10,544 nt of DNA from assembly GCA_964425855.1 (NCBI GenBank), contig CAYROE010000039.1, positions 1-10,544 of the forward strand. Reading direction: 5' to 3'. This document shows positions 5,748 to 10,544 of the stretch, in pieces. Source of the stretch: S143-63 sp964425855 (GTDB lineage: Archaea; Thermoproteota; Thermoprotei_A; Sulfolobales; Acidilobaceae). Numbering within the stretch: the stretch's first letter is position 1; every line of letters begins with the position of its first letter. The translations under genes were made by a program, and so were the position numbers. The notes beneath the pieces were generated by a model. That model had not been told where the DNA came from, did not search any database, and saw only the letters and a program-made list of their open reading frames with translations.

Positions 5748-7073
5748 GTGCGCAGGTTGAGTAACGAGGAGGGTAACGAGTACCTATACGTGACAAGCAC
5801 TGCTATAGAGATACTGGGGAAGTATCCTCTATGCGATAGATGTCTAGGGCGATTATTCGCGAAACTAGGGTATGGATGGTCAAACAAGCAGCGGGGAGAA
5901 AGCATTAAAAGAGTCGTATTGATGGAGCTACACCACATGTTAAGAAATGAGAATATAGAAAAAGAACAACTAGAAGCTATAGCAAGAAACATAGGTGAAT
6001 ACGCTCAACCTCTATTGAGAAAGCTGGGTCTCGGCAATGACGAAAATCCGGGATGCACGATCTGCGGGGGACTACTAGATAGCTTTATAGAAGAGGTAAG
6101 CAGAAGGAGCATACCTATCCTAAAAGCCTATGATATAAAGCGATTTATTGTCGGTGCAAAAGTTAGTGGTTCAATAATAAACAAGGAGAACCAGCTTAAA
6201 CAAGAGTTTAGGCTCGGCTTTGGAGAAAGTATAAAGGCAGAGATCAGGAGAGAAATAGGAAAACTAATACAATCCCTCGACAAGGATCTTACTGTAGACT
6301 TCGATAACCCAGAAGCTACACTCCTTGTAGAATACCCGGCTGGTGCAATCTATCTCCAGGTAAATAGTCTATTGATAAAAGGCCGGTACTGGAAAACTGG
6401 CCGTATGATAAGTCAGGCCTATTGGCCTACTCCTTCTGGACCAAAATATTATAGTATAGAAGAAGCGCTATGGAGCGTTCTCCGTATAGTTGGGGCGGAG
6501 AGAGTCATTTTACACGCAGCAGGCAGAGAAGACGTAGATGCAAGAATGCTTGGATCTGGTCGACCAGCAATATTTGAATTCAAGACTCCTCGGAAACGAC
6601 ACCTGTCCCTTAGAGAACTAGAGAAAGTGGCGAATAAGTCAAGCAACTATGTATCGTTTAGATTCGAGGACTACACCTCGAGAAAAGATGTGCAATTATA
6701 TAAGGACGATATGGCTAAAACCTCGAAGATCTATAAAGCCCTTATAGTCTCTGAGGAGCCCGTCGACGATAATAAGCTTAAGGAGTTAGAATCCTTCTTC
6801 ACGAATAGACTCATAATGCAGAAGACGCCCAGCCGAGTACTCCACAGAAGACCTAACCTTCTACGTAGGAGAAAAGTATACTCGATGCGATGCCACATGA
6901 TATGGGATCACGTCTTCGAATGCCTCATAAACGCGGAGGGAGGCCTCTATATTAAGGAACTTGTTAGTGGGGATGAGGGTCGTACCACTCCTAGCTTCAG
7001 CGAGGTTCTAGGAGCTCCTGCTAGATGCGTAGAACTCGATGTAGTATCTGTCAAACTAAGAGGGCATTCTTAA
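5748..7073 (+). CDS. pus10: tRNA pseudouridine synthase Pus10
   Basis: Pus10 converts uridine to pseudouridine in the T-psi-C arm of archaeal tRNA (position 55, and in some species 54). The N-terminal part carries a zinc site, CDRC at 29-32 and CTIC at 103-106, followed by a THUMP-containing region. The catalytic domain has GREDVDARMLGSGRP at 259-273, with Asp262 the expected nucleophile. The C-terminus contains YIKELVSGDEGRTTPS, also typical. The length of 441 residues fits the family. Two starts are possible: GTG at 5748, 5 nt after GAGAGG, or TTG at 5757, 6 nt after GGGTG. The TATA-like element favours the latter. It opens the plus-strand cluster; rpl21e begins 40 nt after its stop. Confidence 0.96.
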   Translation: MRRLSNEEGNEYLYVTSTAIEILGKYPLCDRCLGRLFAKLGYGWSNKQRGESIKRVVLMELHHMLRNENIEKEQLEAIARNIGEYAQPLLRKLGLGNDENPGCTICGGLLDSFIEEVSRRSIPILKAYDIKRFIVGAKVSGSIINKENQLKQEFRLGFGESIKAEIRREIGKLIQSLDKDLTVDFDNPEATLLVEYPAGAIYLQVNSLLIKGRYWKTGRMISQAYWPTPSGPKYYSIEEALWSVLRIVGAERVILHAAGREDVDARMLGSGRPAIFEFKTPRKRHLSLRELEKVANKSSNYVSFRFEDYTSRKDVQLYKDDMAKTSKIYKALIVSEEPVDDNKLKELESFFTNRLIMQKTPSRVLHRRPNLLRRRKVYSMRCHMIWDHVFECLINAEGGLYIKELVSGDEGRTTPSFSEVLGAPARCVELDVVSVKLRGHS

Positions 7074-7087
7074 AATACCCTTCAATG

Positions 7088-7110
7088 CTCACACCTAGAG
7101 AGGTGTCGAG
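7088..7110 (+). promoter_or_regulatory. hairpin covering the rpl21e ribosome binding site
   Basis: ACACCT (7091-7096), loop AGAG, AGGTGT (7101-7106) form a perfect 6-bp stem that pairs away the GAGGTG Shine-Dalgarno. CTC (7088-7090) and GAG (7108-7110) can add three pairs beyond a one-base bulge. The stem ends 3-4 nt before the ATG at 7114. A regulatory role is inferred only from position. Confidence 0.45.
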
Positions 7111-7113
7111 AAA

Positions 7114-7413
7114 ATGGTAAAGCCGCCAAGAGGCTACAGGCACAGGACAAGGAAGCTGCTTCGCAAAAAAGTAAGAGAAAAAGGAGCTATCCCGAAACTC
7201 TCGGTTATCCTGAGGGAGTACAAGCTAGGCGAGAGAGTTGCTATAAAAATAGACCCTTCATTCCACTATGGAATGCCCCATAGGAGATTCCATGGCCTAA
7301 CAGGCGTTATAACAGGTAAGCGTGGAAGAGCATACGAGGTTGAAGTATACCTGGGTAGGAAAAAGAAGATACTATACGTGCCGCCCGAGCATCTACGCCC
7401 GCTAAGGGGCTAG
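7114..7413 (+). CDS. rpl21e: 50S ribosomal protein L21e
   Basis: Ribosomal protein of the large subunit, archaeal/eukaryotic type. The 99 residues have the expected basic N-terminus (PPRGYRHRTRKLLRKK), the central SH3-like barrel with HYGMPHRRFHGLTGVITGKR, and the C-terminal VPPEHLRPL. The ATG at 7114 is preceded by GAGGTG with 8 nt spacing, which sits inside a hairpin listed separately. It lies between pus10 and rpoF in the archaeal order pus10-rpl21e-rpoF. A 70-nt gap to rpoF is AT-rich and could hold an internal promoter (for example CATATAATT near 7434-7442), though the signal is weak. Confidence 0.97.
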   Translation: MVKPPRGYRHRTRKLLRKKVREKGAIPKLSVILREYKLGERVAIKIDPSFHYGMPHRRFHGLTGVITGKRGRAYEVEVYLGRKKKILYVPPEHLRPLRG

Positions 7414-7483
7414 CTGAAATATTTGCTCTTTCCTCATATAATTAAGGCTAAAAACTACCTATACTAGTAAGGGGCTGATAATA

Positions 7484-7843
7484 ATGACAAGGAAGATACT
7501 TTCATCGAAGAGCATCACTTGGTCAGAAGCAAAAGAGATCCTACAAAAAAGAAAACAGGAGAGTAGCGGCGGCATATTAGTAACACAAGAACGAGCATGG
7601 GAATATCTAAAAACCTTTGCTGTTCTCGACGCAGAAACAGCGAGGAAACTAGTTAATGAGCTAGTAAATGAAGCATCTATAGATGAAGACCTAGCAGTAG
7701 TAGTGGCTAACATGTGCCCATCGACGAAGGGAGAGATAAGATCTATACTTGAGATGAAGAAAGAGATACAATACAACGAAGAAGTCGTAGATATAATTAA
7801 GTCTATTGTCGACAAATATTGTCAGCCGACTATAGGAGAGTAA
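7484..7843 (+). CDS. rpoF: DNA-directed RNA polymerase subunit F (Rpo4/Rpb4)
   Basis: Rpo4 pairs with Rpo7 (RpoE) to form the stalk of archaeal RNA polymerase, which helps promoter opening, RNA binding and processivity. The 119 residues match the family: a short N-terminal tip, then the region VTQERAWEYLKTFAVLDAET (residues 33-52), and an HRDC-like helical C-terminal half containing CPSTKGEIRSIL. The ATG at 7484 follows GGGGCTGAT by 4 nt. The gene is in the same direction as rpl21e and is followed by a 138-156 nt AT-rich gap before the DUF655 gene, so the cluster may contain more than one transcript. Confidence 0.94.
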   Translation: MTRKILSSKSITWSEAKEILQKRKQESSGGILVTQERAWEYLKTFAVLDAETARKLVNELVNEASIDEDLAVVVANMCPSTKGEIRSILEMKKEIQYNEEVVDIIKSIVDKYCQPTIGE

Positions 7844-7968
7844 CTATATAATGCTCGATCAAAAAGACGCTATCCCAATATGATAGTTACGATTATAATG
7901 TTAGAATTAGGAAATTAGACACATCTTAGCTATACTCCTTATAGGCTAGATCTATATTCTATAACTTA

Positions 7969-7976
7969 CATATAAG
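7969..7976 (+). promoter_or_regulatory. TATA box upstream of the DUF655 gene
   Basis: CATATAAG is a good archaeal TATA match. With usual spacing, transcription would start at about 7998, almost exactly at the ATG at 8000, implying a leaderless or near-leaderless message. The flanking gap (7844-7999) is AT-rich and holds small dyads (CTATC/GATAG near 7870-7886, and a TAGATCTA palindrome near 7947), but no RNA gene I can recognise. Confidence 0.45.
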
Positions 7977-7999
7977 TATTATTGTGGAGCTGTGGGGAG

Positions 8000-8899
8000 A
8001 TGAAGGGTCCGAGGGAGAGATACCGCGATAAGAGACATGATGCGGCCCCGATAGTCTCGCATCCGGCAACAGAAATAGAAGCAATTATTCTCGATTATCT
8101 TCCTAAAGGATATTACGCTGATCCACATAGAGAGCACCGTAACAGACCCGTCGCCCAAGCACTTGGATTAAGGAACTTTGTCCTCCTAGACGGGATCCCC
8201 CTCGAACCAGTGGAGTCCCTGGAGTACGTCTCGCTCGCAAGAGAAATCACAAGAACACTACCAATCGAGATAGGGCCGGGGGGAAGACCAATAACCAGGA
8301 CAGTATATCTAGCCTGTATGCCCGGAGCTGACAAACACATCTACTGCTACCCATTCGAGATCAAAGATCCCAAAACAATGAGAATAATCGTTGAGGCAGT
8401 TGAGAGCGAAGATCCTAGAGTAATGGTAGTGACGGGCTTAGAAGCGTTAAAGAGCGTAGCACAAGAACGTGGATTACCCACAAAGATACTAGTAGTGCCT
8501 AGACGACCACTAACCTATAATGACCTATCAGACTTCGCGAAAAAGACCCTAGAAGAAGCTCTGAGAAAAGTTATAACCGATAGAGAAGAATTCTTCGTAG
8601 AATTCTTCAATATAGCTGCTCCTATAAACATAAGATTACACAGTCTAAACCTACTGAAAGGAATAGGCAAGAGAGTACTCCTCCAGATTATTAGAACAAG
8701 GGAAAGACGCCCCTTCAAATCCTTTAATGATATAAAGAAAATCATAAAGGCAGACCCAGTAGACGCGTTAGTAGAAAAAATACTAGAAGAAATACGTGGA
8801 GAAGCAAGATACTATCTATTCGTCCCCCCGCCACCCGGATCCAACGAACCATTCCTCAACTACATGGATTACATTAGAAAACACATGAAAAGACGGTGA
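8000..8899 (+). CDS. DUF655-family protein with an enlarged central region
   Basis: DUF655 proteins are archaeal, of unknown function, and usually encoded beside rpoF and ksgA, as here. From the ATG at 8000 there are 299 residues. The family N-terminal part is seen as IEAIILDYLPKGYY and RPVAQALGLRNFVLLD. The family C-terminal part contains FFNIAAPINIRLHSLNLL, then the helix-hairpin-helix-like KGIGKRVLLQII and RRPFKSFNDIKKI, suggesting nucleic-acid binding. Between them, about residues 77-162 contain roughly 75-80 residues that I do not recall in typical members of about 190 residues. An in-frame TTG at 7982 would add six residues (MWSCGE), but the ATG is favoured. The stop TGA is part of the GGTGAT site used for ksgA. 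Confidence 0.85.
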   Translation: MKGPRERYRDKRHDAAPIVSHPATEIEAIILDYLPKGYYADPHREHRNRPVAQALGLRNFVLLDGIPLEPVESLEYVSLAREITRTLPIEIGPGGRPITRTVYLACMPGADKHIYCYPFEIKDPKTMRIIVEAVESEDPRVMVVTGLEALKSVAQERGLPTKILVVPRRPLTYNDLSDFAKKTLEEALRKVITDREEFFVEFFNIAAPINIRLHSLNLLKGIGKRVLLQIIRTRERRPFKSFNDIKKIIKADPVDALVEKILEEIRGEARYYLFVPPPPGSNEPFLNYMDYIRKHMKRR

Positions 8900-8902
8900 T
8901 AA

Positions 8903-9709
8903 ATAATCGGAGAACTTAGCTCACATCAAAACCTTAGAAAACTACTTTTATCAATTCTAAGTAGACATGGGCTACGTCCAAGAAAGAAATATGGGCAACA
9001 TTTCCTTGTTTCACGTAAAGGAATTAAATTATTTATAGATACACTCTCAGCTCTCGCTCCGAGTAGTTGCCTCGAGATCGGGATAGGCGTTGGATTCCTT
9101 ACTTTCTATTCCTCGAGGATTGTTCCTAAGATAGTAGGCGTCGAAATAGATAGAAGTCTAGCCCTGGCCTCCCAAGAAATACTATTGAACACTCCTAATG
9201 TCCTTGTCGTAATAGGAGACGGGTTAATGGTGCTAGACGCATGGAGAGGAAGTTGTCTTTATTCTAACACACCATATAATCTAACTAGCCAGATAATAGC
9301 ACGTTCTGCAAAAAACAACCATTTAGATGTTCTGGTGTTAGGTGTCCAGTATGATTTGGCCAAGAGGATCCTCGCGCATCCTGGCTCCAAGGATTATGGT
9401 AGGTTAACCGTGTTAACCAGGCTATTTTTCGATGTTGAGCAGGTCGGTTTCATCCCGCGTTCATGGTTTTACCCTGTTCCAAAGGTGGAATCATCTGTCC
9501 TTTTACTAAAGCGTAAGCGTCATTGGAAACCAGAATATAACGTTCTAGAGCAATTCACTGCGTGTCTGTTCAGTCAAAGAAATAGGAGAGCAACTAAAAT
9601 AGTTGCGCGGTGTGCCCCTGAGACTCCGCATTATATAGACCCAGGAAAAAGAGTAAGAGACCTGGATCCTGAAACCATATTGTCCCTAATCGAGGAGCAA
9701 CATAATTAG
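8903..9709 (+). CDS. ksgA: 16S rRNA adenine dimethyltransferase KsgA/Dim1, non-canonical start
   Basis: KsgA dimethylates two adjacent adenines in the 3'-end hairpin of 16S rRNA, using S-adenosylmethionine, late in 30S assembly. From 8903 the frame has 268 residues with RPRKKYGQHFLVS (25-37), the SAM motif LEIGIGVG (57-64), an acidic EID after strand 2, the catalytic NTPY (usually NLPY), and WFYPVPKVESSVLLL and the FSQRNRRATK segment near the C-terminus. No in-frame ATG, GTG or TTG exists between the TAA at 8900-8902 and TTG at 9185, and a start at 9185 would delete the SAM motif. GGTGAT at 8895-8900 is a strong Shine-Dalgarno placed 2 nt before ATA (8903) and 5 nt before ATC (8906). I give 8903 as the outer limit; a base error in the start codon is the alternative. 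Confidence 0.85.
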   Translation: MIGELSSHQNLRKLLLSILSRHGLRPRKKYGQHFLVSRKGIKLFIDTLSALAPSSCLEIGIGVGFLTFYSSRIVPKIVGVEIDRSLALASQEILLNTPNVLVVIGDGLMVLDAWRGSCLYSNTPYNLTSQIIARSAKNNHLDVLVLGVQYDLAKRILAHPGSKDYGRLTVLTRLFFDVEQVGFIPRSWFYPVPKVESSVLLLKRKRHWKPEYNVLEQFTACLFSQRNRRATKIVARCAPETPHYIDPGKRVRDLDPETILSLIEEQHN

Positions 9710-9749
9710 GATCTCCACATAACACTTGGTAAAGCATTGGTAGCCGAGA

Positions 9750-10379
9750 ATGTCATTCATAGAGAAAAAAGACAGATCGGGTTCAAATACTATCGAGGAG
9801 ATAATTGAGGAAATAGAGTACGGTGATTGTACTTATCCTCCCTCAGACGACTCATTTCTAGGCATCTCACTTATACTAGAACTAGCTAAGAGACAGTACA
9901 AGTTCTCCAGAGTTCTTGACCTCTGCACGGGTACCGGCGTCCTGGCCCTCGTGGCCCATAGATTACTCGATCCAGACCTGCTAGTTGCCGTCGATATTTC
10001 TCCTTACGCGGTGGAGGATGCTAGGAGAAATCTTCCGAGCGAGGTACTCGTTATCAGGTGTAATCTGGCAGAGTGCATACGTGGGACATGGGATCTTGTA
10101 ATAGTTAACCCTCCCTATCTCCCGTATACTGATGATGTGGATAACTGCGAGGGATTTCTGGTTAATACCTGGAGGGATACCGGGGTTCTCAGAAGGTCAT
10201 GTCTTCAATCAGCCAATATTGCGGACTCGGTTCTCTTCATATATAGTTCTTTGTCTCCTTTCGATGTTGAAGAATGTCTATCCTCGAGAGGCTTCGATAT
10301 AAAACTGAAATTAGCCAGAGGATTCTTCATGGAAAAAATATATGCGATCTACGCGGAGCGAACGCTCAGGGAGACGTGA
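9750..10379 (+). CDS. release factor glutamine N5-methyltransferase (Mtq2/HemK-type)
   Basis: This class I SAM methyltransferase most likely methylates the glutamine of the GGQ motif in archaeal release factor aRF1, as eukaryotic Mtq2 does with its partner Trm112. The 209 residues include YPPSDDSFL (29-37), the SAM motif DLCTGTGVLAL (57-67), the acidic VDIS after strand 2 (81-84) and the catalytic NPPYLP (120-125), which binds the target amide. It is a compact methyltransferase domain without the extra N-terminal domain of bacterial PrmC. The ATG at 9750 has only a weak site upstream (GGTAGCCGAGA). The next gene begins 4 nt after the stop, so co-translation is likely. A small-molecule or other protein substrate is possible but less likely. 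Confidence 0.88.
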   Translation: MSFIEKKDRSGSNTIEEIIEEIEYGDCTYPPSDDSFLGISLILELAKRQYKFSRVLDLCTGTGVLALVAHRLLDPDLLVAVDISPYAVEDARRNLPSEVLVIRCNLAECIRGTWDLVIVNPPYLPYTDDVDNCEGFLVNTWRDTGVLRRSCLQSANIADSVLFIYSSLSPFDVEECLSSRGFDIKLKLARGFFMEKIYAIYAERTLRET

Positions 10380-10383
10380 TAGA

Positions 10384-10544
10384 ATGGCTAGATTGAGACT
10401 AGTTCTCGTAGAGACGGAAGGCGGAGTAAATCTTGGCATGATAGCTAGGCTCTGCGAAAACTTTGACGTAGACGAATTCTACCTAGTTAATCCTAAAGCA
10501 AGCCTCGAGGAGGCTAAAGAGTACGCAGTACGTGCCGCACATAG
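10384..10544 (+). CDS. SPOUT-class RNA 2'-O-methyltransferase, TrmJ-like (3' end outside window)
   Basis: The first 53 residues of a SpoU/TrmH-superfamily methyltransferase are visible. The start RLRLVLVETEGGVNLGMIAR contains the conserved N-x-G-x-x-A-R motif 1, and the following DVDEFYLVNPKA is the usual second strand. Archaeal TrmJ, which methylates the 2'-O of nucleotide 32 in tRNA, has this beginning (VE-x-x-x-x-x-N-x-G), so I favour that subgroup, but other SPOUT methylases share it. The ATG at 10384 follows GTGAT by 3 nt and comes 4 nt after the Mtq2-like stop. The knotted SAM-binding C-terminal part lies beyond the window. Confidence 0.8.
   Translation, partial: MARLRLVLVETEGGVNLGMIARLCENFDVDEFYLVNPKASLEEAKEYAVRAAH

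Noticed and set aside
5614..5796. Open frame on the minus strand covering the tfs-pus10 spacer
   Set aside because: It overlaps the start of both neighbouring genes, contains the promoter elements, has no family features, and its composition is not like the real genes. It is most likely chance.
8896..8919. GTG at 8896 as the ksgA start
   Set aside because: Its frame ends at a TAG after seven codons and is not the ksgA frame. It would need a frameshift for which no slippery sequence is visible.
10128..10160. CTGATGATG on the plus strand, a possible C/D box element
   Set aside because: It lies inside the methyltransferase coding region just after NPPYLP, and the remaining boxes and stem are absent.
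1..10544. Defence island, integrated element or CRISPR array
   Set aside because: Nearly every gene is a conserved archaeal housekeeping gene in familiar order. I found no integrase, transposase, spaced direct repeats or toxin-antitoxin pair.

Overview
The window reads as chromosomal DNA from a hyperthermophilic crenarchaeon, most likely in or near the Desulfurococcales; I cannot name a genus. The evidence is the archaeal gene set (CDP-archaeol synthase, TFS, Rpo4/RpoF, L44e, S27e, L21e, PriS, GINS, Pus10), compact operons, GGTG-type Shine-Dalgarno sites, TATA boxes, and codon use rich in AGA/AGG and ATA. No mobile element, CRISPR array, tRNA or rRNA gene is visible. This is a dense housekeeping region rather than an accessory island.

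Layout. Positions 3-128 hold the tail of an unidentified gene. A plus-strand pair follows: a short RecA/RadA-like ATPase (253-810) overlapping CDP-archaeol synthase carS (801-1319). The gap between carS and the next, convergent gene contains a strong candidate C/D box sRNA on the minus strand (1358-1423). A minus-strand helical protein of unknown function (1475-2029) has its own TATA box. A minus-strand information-processing operon then runs from 5624 down to 2163: tfs, a 73-codon unknown frame, pcna, priS, gins15, rpl44e and rps27e, with most junctions overlapping. It joins a transcript-cleavage factor, the replication clamp, primase, a CMG-helicase subunit and two zinc-ribbon ribosomal proteins.

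A divergent promoter region (about 5634-5747) separates this from the plus-strand RNA and translation cluster: pus10, rpl21e, rpoF, a DUF655-family protein, ksgA, an Mtq2/HemK-type methyltransferase and the start of a TrmJ-like SPOUT methyltransferase that runs off the window. This gene order is familiar from many archaea and links rRNA, tRNA and release-factor modification to a ribosomal protein and an RNA polymerase subunit.

The main points for a second look are these. ksgA has no ATG, GTG or TTG available in frame before its conserved N-terminal motif, so its intact product needs an ATA or ATC start or a base correction. The C/D box sRNA has both guides and a closing stem. The DUF655 protein carries about 75-80 extra residues in its middle. 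A hairpin covers the ribosome binding site of rpl21e. Three genes (pcna, tfs, pus10) have an in-frame GTG inside the Shine-Dalgarno exactly 9 nt before a better-placed start, which invites wrong start calls. I found no clear new multi-gene system.
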